From the NCBI GenBank assembly GCA_028554795.2, contig JAPYKE020000277.1, forward strand, positions 1-64,000: a stretch of DNA of 64,000 bases. Direction: 5' to 3'. Origin of the DNA: Sinohyriopsis cumingii. Its lineage: Eukaryota > Mollusca > Bivalvia > Unionida > Unionidae. The notes under the pieces are model-generated. The model saw only the letters and a program-made list of their open reading frames with translations, had not been told where the DNA came from and ran no database searches. Position numbers and translations under genes: made by a program. Positions 1-9,918 of the stretch are shown here, one piece after another. How positions within the stretch are numbered: the first letter of the stretch is position 1; every line of letters starts with the position of its first letter.

Positions 1-1536
1 TGTTCGCTTCAGCGAGGAGGCTTTCACACGGAGATGTCTTAAATGCTCCTAAAGCGAGTCTTATTCCTTGATGATGAATTGGATCAAGCATTTTCTAGTA
101 TGACTTTCTAACTGAACCATAAACAAAGCAACAATAGTCCCGTTTGGAGCGAATAAACGTTCTATATAGATGATTTTTCTATCAGCACCCCAGTCAGTGT
201 ACACTACTACTTTAAATAGATCTAGAGATTTTAAGCATTTAGCTTTCAAGATCTTTAGGTGTGGAATAATTGTATGCATGTGCTTTGATCGATAACATAT
301 TAGAAAATCATCAACATATAACGAGCAGTCCACACCAAGAGCTAAACACTTGGTGATGCTATTGATTTTGATGTTGAAAAGCGTCACAGATAAAATACTG
401 CCTGGGACACACCCATCTCTTGCTCGTGCAGATCTGAGAGGGTACAGCCAACTCGTAGCTTGAATTCTCTGTCTGAGAGAAAGTTTGATATGAATGAGGG
501 CAGACGGCCTTTTAGAGCCAGATCGTGCAGGTCATTTTAGTATCCCGTACTTCCATGTCGTATCATAGGCCTTTTCTAAATCAAAGAAAACCGCTAATAA
601 ATGTTTCTTCTCGATAAATGTTTGCAGTCTAACCAGATGATCATTGGTGCTCAGGCCATATCGAAAGCCACTTTGGAAAGGAGATTAAAATTGTTAGTTA
701 CCAGGTACCATACAAGCCGAGAATTAATCATTCGTACCATCGTTTGCACACACAATTTGTGAGTGCAATAGGTCGGTAGTTGGCAGGGTCTGCGCTATCT
801 TTACCTGGTTTGGGAACTGGTATTACTGTTGTTTCTTTTCCAACTCTTAGGTACATGTCCAGTAATTCAAAAATCATTGAAGATTTTCTAAAGAGATGTT
901 AATCATGATACTGGAAGGTGTTTCAAAAATTGGTAATGCATTTCGTCAGGCCCCGTGGATGTATCACGGGCCTTGTCTAAAGCCTCCGTAAGCTCCAGTA
1001 GTGAAAACAGTTGGTTATAAGTTTCTGAGTTGTTGGATGTGAATTTCAAACGTGACTTTTCTTTTTGAGTTTTTAATCTTCATAAGCCTTCTGAATAATT
1101 AGATGATGAGGAATTTTTAGAGAAACTGTCAGCAAGAATATTTGCTATGTCTCGTTTTGAACTAAAAGTGTCATTGTTAAGTTGCAGATGTCGGAGAGAA
1201 CTGTGTTTTCTCTTTCCGTTTATTTTATGAATATTATCCCAAACTTTCGTAATCGAGGAACGAGAGTTTAAAGAAGAATTATATTTCTTCCCTGATGCTC
1301 GTTCACTTTCTTTGATTGTGCGGCGAGCTTTGGCCCGGAGAATACGATATGTACTTAAGTTTTCGGGTGTCGAACGATTGTTAAAGCTTCTCGGCCTTGT
1401 CTACTGGCTTCATTACATTCCTTAGTGACCCAAGGTTTTAGGGTTCTTTTACAGTTCGGTGAGGACTTAGGAATGGATTCCTCTGCGATCTTGATTAATA
1501 TAGATGTAACATGCTGAATAGGGTCATTAGTACCAT
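1..1536 (-). mobile_element. LINE copy 0, RT part only (cut by window start)
   Basis: This is the upstream (RT) half of the LINE belonging to the unit before the window. YVDD is at 307-318, NYRPIAL near 761-781, and the pre-RT linker near 1420-1450. It begins at the thumb block, so RNase H and the tail lie to the left of the window. Confidence 0.87.
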
Positions 1537-1919
1537 CCCGACCACCCGTCTAGAAGAAGTAGAGGCCAAAGTAGTGGATTGCATCGGAAAGCCTCTTGCT
1601 CAACTCCCTGAATCCTTTCCTCCCCGTCTCTACTTAGTCGCCTATTAGGACACGTAGTGAGACACGTCGGGCCAATTCTACAACCCCGGACCCGCAGAGG
1701 AGACTGACCCTATATGGACTATCGATGTATTTTGCTGTGTCCTAACTGATTGACACTCCAAGAAAACTAAACCGTTACTGTTTTGGGATTGCAGACAAAA
1801 AAGAATTTCAACCATGGGAGGCAAAGCCAAAAAACCAAGTATTTGTGCGAGATGAGCTGGATGTCCTAGCTGCGTAATCGGACCAACCAAAACCACGTTC
1901 ATGTGTCAGCATGTGTTGA
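1537..1919. other. Junction region beyond the polymerase relic, no gene recognised
   Basis: LINE coding similarity read on the minus strand stops near 1537, and polymerase similarity starts near 1920. Between them is a somewhat GC-richer start (about 1545-1660) with a 37-codon plus-strand open frame that matches nothing I know. It is followed by a 74-codon minus-strand frame (1678-1902) with no recognisable motif. It could be Polinton sequence past the polymerase gene or a sliver of host DNA caught at the breakpoint. Offsets 1597 and 1832 are two of the array's marker bases. Confidence 0.5.
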
Positions 1920-3155
1920 TTCACAACAACGTAATGGTCACAAGCGTAGTTGGTAATTTAGCGGGGTGTATCCATAACTTGGTAACAAACCGGTTCAAAC
2001 ACTCTTTAGTGCATCGGTAGGCTCCTAATGCGATGTCTCTGACACCGTGTCATCTTTTATAATTTCATGTCAGTCTCGAAGACATTACACGTCCATGAGA
2101 TCCTCTCTGCACAATACCTCGTGAACAAAATATGCCTTTTTCATGTTTTTGAGCCACCAACAATAATCCATTACATCTTAGGGCGCAGTCCCACATACTC
2201 ATCGAATGGTTTACCCGGGACTTACCAATAACCTTTCATTTGGCGTTACTAAACAACGAATGTTCTTTCGTATAATCGATGGTTTAAAATGCATTTACCA
2301 AATATGGTTCAGCCATGTAGGCGTACACATCATTGGTTGTAATATGCAAGTGCAGCGAGTCACTGTCTGTGCAAAGGATCTTTACCCGATCGCGGTAAAA
2401 CGCATTGATCTTGTGATAATAACTGTGGTATATCAGCATCTTTGACCAGTCAATTGCTAACGATCCGACATATATCTGTGTTCGAAGGTCATATATCATT
2501 CAGGATTCAATGGCCAGGTTGGCAACCAGTTTTCGAAGCTTATCTTCTTCAATATCAGGGACAAGATCGACTCGGATTCGTTCGCTGAAACAGCATTTTT
2601 ATGAGCGTGAACAAGTTTTTCTCAAAGTCATTTAAGCTGCTATGCGCAGATTGCTCGTGATGTTTATATACGGTGCGATCCAAGCGTCCTCGCGAAATCT
2701 AATCACTTGATGTTGGAGATTTTGAACATGTAATACATAACAGTGTTTGGTCCTAAGACTTGCTATTAGTTTTGTCCATTGAGTACATTTACTTGCGGCT
2801 AAATCAACGACCACGCAATGATATAAGAACAAACAGTTACCAGGCACAGACAAAGATGCTGGTGCCAGTAGATAATCGTTATGTACATCATATAAATGTT
2901 GCTGATATTCTATATCAACTTCAAAGACGTTTCCAAAGTGGCTGCTGATGTAATAGTGTACATGTTTTGTATATCAATGTATCTAGGATTAACCCACCGA
3001 ATCCCACCAACAGGCAACAGTTGGATCATTGCCCAACATTATAGATATTTGAAATAGATGATTTAACTGTTCGTGGCAGCGGGTTCATACCCGTTTATGT
3101 TTGGGTTGTTTGTGAGATCATATCTCTGTCTCGCCATAGAAATCCCATCACAAAA
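1920..3155 (-). pseudogene. Polinton family B DNA polymerase (PolB) relic, reference copy
   Basis: In Polintons this enzyme replicates the element by protein priming. Running from high to low coordinates (N to C), several family landmarks can be read. There is a block around 3081-3150 preceding the A region. The LPVGG-type motif lies near 2991-3019. The block ending in APYI followed by LRIAA lies near 2635-2694. The catalytic TDSDS box (the family's DTDS motif C) lies at 2356-2370, followed by a DVY-M segment. The YVGLRPKM motif lies near 2180-2206, and the C-terminal block near 1925-1985. These are in the order expected for the polymerase half of the protein. The N-terminal exonuclease half was not recognised. 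The gene is broken, with roughly ten or more breaks, and cannot encode an enzyme. The identification rests on several ordered motifs, so it is fairly secure. The ends are approximate. Confidence 0.85.
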
Positions 3156-3889
3156 TGAGTGTTATTATACCAACCACAGCTGGCAATATTTATGTCGATA
3201 GCGTAACCGCTTTTAATGGGGCAAGAGTCACTAATCGTTTTAATCGATCTCGCAGCCATTGAGTTGGTTGTAAACGCACACAGTATACAACCCTGAATAA
3301 CTACGCTTGTCGTTTGAGACCTGCTTAATAACTACAGCTGACACTATCACTCCTTGAAGCGTTGTAGCGGTCATTCTGGCTATGTCAGCCTTATCAGGTT
3401 AAAAATGAAGTGCAGTCCGTTTACGTCCTGCACTCAACCATTGCTGATTTTCTGCATGTTCTTTGGGCCAGTCAAGACCTGTTATCAACGGCTTATGTTC
3501 AATATGCAAACCTATAGTATGTAGGTTCAATTGCAATGACGGAACTGAGTGTCGGCTCAAGTATAGAAATGTAATAGTCTTTATCGGTGAACGCCGAAAT
3601 TCTTCGTCGGGCATCATTGCTGAAATAGGCAATATTTTACGGGCATGTAGGAGGATGTTCCATACACCAAACGATATCTATCCGTGCGCGTCGGCGTTCT
3701 GAGGTCGACCTCATCCATAACTTTAATACAATCGTGGGACAAGGTGCAGACGAACCAATCATGTGAAGTATAAAATCCAAGATTGCAATTGAAAGCACTC
3801 ATTAAACGAAGATAATATTAAAAGGATACAAAAGCGAGACAATATGAAAAGTATTCTACAGTTTGAATGTGTACTGAATAGATGAAGCT
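3156..3889. other. Region between the polymerase and integrase relics, no gene recognised
   Basis: This lies between the divergent heads of the two Polinton relics, where the polymerase N-terminal part and the intergenic promoter region would be expected. It holds short open frames on both strands: minus 3399-3632 (77 codons) and 3614-3802 (62 codons), and plus 3463-3702 (79 codons), which overlaps the first on the opposite strand. None shows a motif I recognise. The minus frames could be decayed polymerase N-terminus or another Polinton gene, but I cannot support either. Marker base 3595 lies here. Confidence 0.5.
3700..3713. repeat. Perfect 14 bp palindrome
   Basis: TGAGGTCGACCTCA reads the same on both strands. 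It lies between the two Polinton relics and recurs in every unit. It could be chance or a relic of a dimeric protein site. No function can be assigned. Confidence 0.6.
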
Positions 3890-4703
3890 GCCGTGGAAAG
3901 GTTAGCAAGTGCGGAAATGATCACTCATCGGTTTGCTCGAGCATAGTTCGCCGAACAAGCAATGTGACAAATTTACTTACCAGTACCAAGAAGGACTTCC
4001 CCTAGCTGGCTTGATATTCAAACGCATGATGAGTTTTCATTAGGCCGATGTATTTATTATTTCTTCCACATTATCGTGTGCATGATCGGAAGAGTCGATC
4101 GTACATTATACAAGTATACGCCAACCATTGTTGACGTTGCAAGTAGATACAAAGAGAATGAGCCGTTGATGTCAGAAGATTCTGCATGTGTTGCAGATAC
4201 ATTAGAACGCATTTATAAACATTCACCATTAACATGGTAACGATAATTACAGGGGGATCCTGCTAAAGGATTCGTAACTGTTGAGGCGGTGTTGTTCAAA
4301 GAGTTCATGTTCGAGTTCGTGGTGGACATGCTAATATACCTACTGACCAAGCTATTCTGAAACGATTTAATATCGCATTTACACAATTATTATTCGGATA
4401 TCATTTTAGACAGGAATTGTTGATGAAATGTCTTGAGTGCGGGACAATATCGAACTAGAACTCGTGGGGGTTACACGCCTGGAGAAGTCTCAGGAATGGC
4501 TAAGACATCATTCAATAATGAAATTACACGCATGATTTGAGGAAAATTAGCTAATACGATACGACAAGAGTCTGTTGCATTTACGCTGAAAATGATCTCA
4601 CAACCGCCACCATTTCAGACTCACAGAGACAAGTTTATTCGGTATCTGTATGCACCTGGAGAGGTAGATGGTGGACAATGATGTACTACTGACCCTGTGT
4701 GTC
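3890..4703 (+). pseudogene. Polinton rve-family integrase relic, reference copy
   Basis: The retroviral-type integrase of Polintons inserts the element DNA. A segment with IYLP at about 3970-3995 precedes the core. The catalytic-core block IVDVASRY lies at about 4125-4148. The second acidic-residue region lies near 4250 and the third-residue helix near 4345-4400. The C-terminal block RYLYAPGE begins at 4640. These occur in the order seen in Polinton integrases. The gene is broken, with about half a dozen breaks. Its last codons run straight into the LINE 3' tail at about 4700, so the LINE inserted within this gene. The N-terminal limit is approximate. Confidence 0.85.
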
Positions 4704-4999
4704 TGTTTGTTTGTTTGTTTTTAACGGCGCACCAGTACTGTTAGGCTATTTAGCGCCATACAAAAGGTCATATGAAATATAAAATGTTTTATATCGACCA
4801 ACGATATTAAAACTAAAAAAAAAAACGATAAAATGGTAACGGTAATAAATAAGTCTTCCCGATCTAAATGGTATATGTTAATAAAGGCAGATCAAAAGTT
4901 ATTGAAGATAATGGACGGAAAGTACATTACATAAAAATGCTCAAGTTGATGGCATAAAAGTTATACTTAGAGTAAATGTTCACTGCTTTCAAGAATTAT
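4704..4999 (-). other. LINE 3' UTR, hairpin and simple-repeat tail, reference copy
   Basis: At 4704-4722 there are short GTTT repeats, which read as AAAC-type repeats at the LINE 3' end. Just inside, GGCGC (4726-4730) can pair with GCGCC (4753-4757) around a 22-base loop, and the palindrome CAGTACTG (4733-4740) sits within the loop. A run of 11 A (T on the LINE strand) lies at 4815-4825. A short tandem tail with an adjacent stem-loop is what LINE reverse transcriptases of this type use to choose their template. Here that is inferred from position and pairing only. Confidence 0.65.
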
Positions 5000-5200
5000 A
5001 TAATACAAGTGAGGTTTATTGTATCAAAGAGTTCCTTCATGTCATGCACATTGTAATACTGATTGCGCGTAGGTTGCAGGTCAAAACACTCTATCATAAA
5101 ATGTTTAACAGTGAATGGTTCATTGCAAGAAACGCACTTTGGTGGGTCTTCACCTTTTAGTATGTGGGCGTGGGTTATATGCGTATAACCAATTCGAATT
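5000..5200 (-). pseudogene. LINE ORF2 C-terminus with CCHC knuckle, reference copy
   Basis: After RNase H comes RIGYTHITHAHILKGEDPP and then CVSC with the spacing C-X2-C-X7-H-X4-C (about 5090-5140). This is the end-of-ORF2 motif common in I/Jockey LINEs. The coding sequence probably ends shortly after, near 5000, where a stop follows LTCII. A few residues of similar character follow that stop, so the native stop may lie further down. Confidence 0.75.
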
Positions 5201-5288
5201 CTTGCAATGACTACCTACTCCCTACGCATAGCTCTGTAGGAAGGAGTCCATTCTCCTAGGATTGGTTTGATGGCATGAAGTTTAGTAT

Positions 5289-5785
5289 TCACTGCATCAT
5301 TCCATGATGCCTGCTACTTCTGACGTAAAGTCTCTTTGATACTAGGTTTAAAATCATTATATGGTATTTTAAAGTCAGATGGTTATTGGAAAAGGGCCAT
5401 TTTACAGCGCGATCTGCATTTTCATTACCTTTAATACCAACATGGTTAGGTAACCAACAGTATACGATATTGTGCGAGGTACTCAGCTTACTATGCTCAG
5501 CGAAAAGATTGGTCAACAATGGATTCTCCAATTTTCTATTGTGCAGTGACTGAAGTACTGATAGGGAATCAGAGAAGATGCTGCTGTTTAAAATGCGTTT
5601 ATTTTCGATATATTGCAGAGCAAGTTCTATTGTTCTGATTTCGGCTGAAACAAATTGATGTGCCATTTGGTAAGCGAACTTGTGTGTTTTCCACTAAAGA
5701 AGGCTGCAGCAGCCTTTTCCTCATCCTTTGATCCGTCGGTATAAATTCTTGTATAGTTTTTAAATTCGGAGAGTAGTTCATGATA
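5289..5785 (-). pseudogene. LINE RNase H domain relic, reference copy
   Basis: This domain degrades the RNA strand during LINE cDNA synthesis. The first catalytic Asp, in YTDGSK, is at 5735-5737 in one frame. The rest lies in the 125-codon frame 5289-5666: Glu in SAEIRTIELAL, Asp in IFSDSLSVLQSL, then the WLPNHVGIKGNENADRA block with its His and last Asp. The acidic tetrad is thus still visible, but a frame shift separates the first Asp from the others. Unit 4 alone reads Ile for Val in the last block. Confidence 0.88.
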
Positions 5786-5809
5786 AGAGTTGTGGAAGAT
5801 GGAAGGGTT

Positions 5810-6120
5810 TGTCTCGGATTTCTTTCTATCGTGTAGCGTAAAAAGTACTTTTGGTTGTTTGAGTAGCCAGTGTTTCGGAGATGGACGTTTTCTGAATTTG
5901 GTTTATTTTCGTATAAGGCTTTGTATTTGGGTTGAAAAACAGCCGAGAAGGCAGGGTTCAGAGGGTTTGATCTTAATTTGAGAACATACTGTGTGGAAAG
6001 CATTTCCCTACGATGTGATAAAGGTGGTTCGTTCGCTTCAGCGAGGAGGCTTTCACACGGAGATGTCTTAAATGCTCCTAAAGCGAGTCTTATTCCTTGA
6101 TGATGAATTGGATCAAGCAT
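5810..6120 (-). pseudogene. LINE RT thumb/connection relic, reference copy
   Basis: The open frame 5599-6120 begins MLDPIHHQGIRLALGAF, a conserved block after the RT palm in I/Jockey-type LINEs. It continues through an EANEPPLSHRRE segment typical of these elements. The preceding residues, including a VYGS segment, lie in the same frame upstream of the Met but behind a stop, so the Met is not a true start. Below about 5810 the frame no longer matches the family. The matching frame switches there to the one leading into the RNase H YTDGSK motif. Confidence 0.82.
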
Positions 6121-7565
6121 TTTCTAGTATGACTTTCTAACTGAACCATAAACAAAGCAACAATAGTCCCGTTTGGAGCGAATAAACGTTCTATATAGAT
6201 GATTTTTCTATCAGCACCCCAGTCAGTGTACACTACTACTTTAAATAGATCTAGAGATTTTAAGCATTTAGCTTTCAAGATCTTTAGGTGTGGAATAATT
6301 GTATGCATGTGCTTTGATCGATAACATATTAGAAAATCATCAACATATAACGAGCAGTCCACACCAAGAGCTAAACACTTGGTGATGCTATTGATTTTGA
6401 TGTTGAAAAGCGTCACAGATAAAATACTGCCTGGGACACACCCATCTCTTGCTCGTGCAGATCTGAGAGGGTACAGCCAACTCGTAGCTTGAATTCTCTG
6501 TCTGAGAGAAAGTTTGATATGAATGAGGGCAGACGGCCTTTTAGAGCCAGATCGTGCAGGTCATTTTAGTATCCCGTACTTCCATGTCGTATCATAGGCC
6601 TTTTCTAAATCAAAGAAAACCGCTAATAAATGTTTCTTCTCGATAAATGTTTGCAGTCTAACCAGATGATCATTGGTGCTCAGGCCATATCGAAAGCCAC
6701 TTTGGAAAGGAGATTAAAATTGTTAGTTACCAGGTACCATACAAGCCGAGAATTAATCATTCGTACCATCGTTTGCACACACAATTTGTGAGTGCAATAG
6801 GTCGGTAGTTGGCAGGGTCTGCGCTATCTTTACCTGGTTTGGGAACTGGTATTACTGTTGTTTCTTTTCCAACTCTTAGGTACATGTCCAGTAATTCAAA
6901 AATCATTGAAGATTTTCTAAAGAGATGTTAATCATGATACTGGAAGGTGTTTCAAAAATTGGTAATGCATTTCGTCAGGCCCCGTGGATGTATCACGGGC
7001 CTTGTCTAAAGCCTCCGTAAGCTCCAGTAGTGAAAACAGTTGGTTATAAGTTTCTGAGTTGTTGGATGTGAATTTCAAACGTGACTTTTCTTTTTGAGTT
7101 TTTAATCTTCATAAGCCTTCTGAATAATTAGATGATGAGGAATTTTTAGAGAAACTGTCAGCAAGAATATTTGCTATGTCTCGTTTTGAACTAAAAGTGT
7201 CATTGTTAAGTTGCAGATGTCGGAGAGAACTGTGTTTTCTCTTTCCGTTTATTTTATGAATATTATCCCAAACTTTCGTAATCGAGGAACGAGAGTTTAA
7301 AGAAGAATTATATTTCTTCCCTGATGCTCGTTCACTTTCTTTGATTGTGCGGCGAGCTTTGGCCCGGAGAATACGATATGTACTTAAGTTTTCGGGTGTC
7401 GAACGATTGTTAAAGCTTCTCGGCCTTGTCTACTGGCTTCATTACATTCCTTAGTGACCCAAGGTTTTAGGGTTCTTTTACAGTTCGGTGAGGACTTAGG
7501 AATGGATTCCTCTGCGATCTTGATTAATATAGATGTAACATGCTGAATAGGGTCATTAGTACCAT
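6090..7565 (-). pseudogene. LINE reverse transcriptase relic with YVDD box, reference copy
   Basis: From N to C (falling coordinates), a pre-RT linker containing LKPWVTKEC lies near 7450-7480. GPDEMHY lies near 6965-6995. The hallmark NYRPIAL lies near 6790-6810. Motif A, FDLEKAYDTTW, lies at about 6576-6617. The SILSVTLFNI segment lies at about 6385-6425, and the catalytic YVDD at 6336-6347. Both Asp residues of YVDD are kept. The longest open stretch is the 108 codons of 6090-6416, whose frame leaves the true coding frame near its end. Stops and shifts upstream leave no complete RT domain in one frame. Marker offsets 761 and 787 fall next to NYRPIAL: the first is synonymous and the second changes Pro to Ser. 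Confidence 0.87.
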
Positions 7566-7948
7566 CCCGACCACCCGTCTAGAAGAAGTAGAGGCCAAAG
7601 TAGTGGATTGCATCGGAAAGCCTCTCGCTCAACTCCCTGAATCCTTTCCTCCCCGTCTCTACTTAGTCGCCTATTAGGACACGTAGTGAGACACGTCGGG
7701 CCAATTCTACAACCCCGGACCCGCAGAGGAGACTGACCCTATATGGACTATCGATGTATTTTGCTGTGTCCTAACTGATTGACACTCCAAGAAAACTAAA
7801 CCGTTACTGTTTTGGGATTGCAGACAAAAAAGAATTTCAACCATGGGAGGCAAAGCCAAAAAACCAAGTATTTGTGCGAGATGAGCTGGATGTCCTAGCT
7901 GCGTAATCGGACCAACCAAAACCACGTTCATGTGTCAGCATGTGTTGA

Positions 7949-9184
7949 TTCACAACAACGTAATGGTCACAAGCGTAGTTGGTAATTTAGCGGGGTGTAT
8001 CCATAACTTGGTAACAAACCGGTTCAAACACTCTTTAGTGCATCGGTAGGCTCCTAATGCGATGTCTCTGACACCGTGTCATCTTTTATAATTTCATGTC
8101 AGTCTCGAAGACATTACACGTCCATGAGATCCTCTCTGCACAATACCTCGTGAACAAAATATGCCTTTTTCATGTTTTTGAGCCACCAACAATAATCCAT
8201 TACATCTTAGGGCGCAGTCCCACATACTCATCGAATGGTTTACCCGGGACTTACCAATAACCTTTCATTTGGCGTTACTAAACAACGAATGTTCTTTCGT
8301 ATAATCGATGGTTTAAAATGCATTTACCAAATATGGTTCAGCCATGTAGGCGTACACATCATTGGTTGTAATATGCAAGTGCAGCGAGTCACTGTCTGTG
8401 CAAAGGATCTTTACCCGATCGCGGTAAAACGCATTGATCTTGTGATAATAACTGTGGTATATCAGCATCTTTGACCAGTCAATTGCTAACGATCCGACAT
8501 ATATCTGTGTTCGAAGGTCATATATCATTCAGGATTCAATGGCCAGGTTGGCAACCAGTTTTCGAAGCTTATCTTCTTCAATATCAGGGACAAGATCGAC
8601 TCGGATTCGTTCGCTGAAACAGCATTTTTATGAGCGTGAACAAGTTTTTCTCAAAGTCATTTAAGCTGCTATGCGCAGATTGCTCGTGATGTTTATATAC
8701 GGTGCGATCCAAGCGTCCTCGCGAAATCTAATCACTTGATGTTGGAGATTTTGAACATGTAATACATAACAGTGTTTGGTCCTAAGACTTGCTATTAGTT
8801 TTGTCCATTGAGTACATTTACTTGCGGCTAAATCAACGACCACGCAATGATATAAGAACAAACAGTTACCAGGCACAGACAAAGATGCTGGTGCCAGTAG
8901 ATAATCGTTATGTACATCATATAAATGTTGCTGATATTCTATATCAACTTCAAAGACGTTTCCAAAGTGGCTGCTGATGTAATAGTGTACATGTTTTGTA
9001 TATCAATGTATCTAGGATTAACCCACCGAATCCCACCAACAGGCAACAGTTGGATCATTGCCCAACATTATAGATATTTGAAATAGATGATTTAACTGTT
9101 CGTGGCAGCGGGTTCATACCCGTTTATGTTTGGGTTGTTTGTGAGATCATATCTCTGTCTCGCCATAGAAATCCCATCACAAAA
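7949..9184 (-). pseudogene. Polinton PolB relic, unit 2
   Basis: The TDSDS box is at 8385-8399. Broken in the same way as the reference copy. Confidence 0.83.
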
Positions 9185-9918
9185 TGAGTGTTATTATACC
9201 AACCACAGCTGGCAATATTTATGTCGATAGCGTAACCGCTTTTAATGGGGCAAGAGTCACTAATCGTTTTAATCGATCTCGCAGCCATTGAGTTGGTTGT
9301 AAACGCACACAGTATACAACCCTGAATAACTACGCTTGTCGTTTGAGACCTGCTTAATAACTACAGCTGACACTATCACTCCTTGAAGCGTTGTAGCGGT
9401 CATTCTGGCTATGTCAGCCTTATCAGGTTAAAAATGAAGTGCAGTCCGTTTACGTCCTGCACTCAACCATTGCTGATTTTCTGCATGTTCTTTGGGCCAG
9501 TCAAGACCTGTTATCAACGGCTTATGTTCAATATGCAAACCTATAGTATGTAGGTTCAATTGCAATGACGGAACTGAGTGTCGGCTCAAGTATAGAAATG
9601 TAATAGTCTTTATCGGTGAACGCGGAAATTCTTCGTCGGGCATCATTGCTGAAATAGGCAATATTTTACGGGCATGTAGGAGGATGTTCCATACACCAAA
9701 CGATATCTATCCGTGCGCGTCGGCGTTCTGAGGTCGACCTCATCCATAACTTTAATACAATCGTGGGACAAGGTGCAGACGAACCAATCATGTGAAGTAT
9801 AAAATCCAAGATTGCAATTGAAAGCACTCATTAAACGAAGATAATATTAAAAGGATACAAAAGCGAGACAATATGAAAAGTATTCTACAGTTTGAATGTG
9901 TACTGAATAGATGAAGCT

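Larger units (their letters stand above)
1537..4703. mobile_element. Polinton/Maverick fossil segment, reference copy
   Basis: This 3.17 kb stretch has a protein-primed family B DNA polymerase relic on the minus strand and an rve integrase relic on the plus strand, transcribed away from each other. That gene pair is diagnostic of Polintons. No capsid, packaging ATPase, protease or terminal inverted repeat was recognised, so only part of an element is here. It is broken: roughly ten or more breaks in the polymerase and about half a dozen in the integrase, which points to an old insertion. Its right end is interrupted by the LINE. Its left end near 1537 is the unit's other junction and is placed only to within a few tens of bases. 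Confidence 0.8.
1..6029. repeat. Array unit 1 (alleles G G T A C G C)
   Basis: The phase is set arbitrarily by the window start, inside the LINE. The marker alleles match unit 9 at all seven sites. The first base of the window is T where the later copies I checked have C. Confidence 0.95.
4704..7565 (-). mobile_element. 5'-truncated I/Jockey-type LINE, reference copy
   Basis: Read on the minus strand, this is the 3' part of a non-LTR retrotransposon. In order it has a linker before RT, an RT domain, a thumb, RNase H, a CCHC knuckle, a 3' UTR and a simple-repeat tail. An RNase H after the RT and a C-terminal CCHC motif point to the I/Jockey group, perhaps Nimb-like. No apurinic endonuclease or ORF1 is present. 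A normal full element would be about twice as long. It is inactive: the reading frame shifts at least three times (within the RT before the YVDD box, between RT and thumb, and between thumb and RNase H) and has in-frame stops. The 3' end abuts Polinton integrase sequence. The 5' end near 7565 (equivalent to 1536) is where coding similarity stops. Confidence 0.88.

Noticed and set aside
948-975. Inverted repeat GGCCCCGTG / CACGGGCC
   Set aside because: It falls on conserved LINE codons (the GPDE block) and is explained by coding sequence.
2206-2445. 79-codon plus-strand open frame repeated in each unit
   Set aside because: It lies opposite the polymerase relic, across its TDSDS box, and has no family resemblance. 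It is a shadow frame that repeats only because the unit repeats.
2760-2948. 62-codon plus-strand open frame repeated in each unit
   Set aside because: It is antisense to polymerase motifs read on the minus strand, so it is a shadow.
3078-3095. Hairpin CGGGT-TCAT-ACCCG
   Set aside because: It has a five-base stem inside polymerase relic sequence and is probably chance.
5699-5717. Small hairpin AAGGCTG / CAGCCTT
   Set aside because: It falls within RNase H alanine-rich coding sequence. It is not followed by a T-run and there is no reason to call a terminator in an animal genome.
5790-5981. 63-codon plus-strand open frame repeated in each unit
   Set aside because: It is antisense to the LINE thumb region, so it is a shadow.
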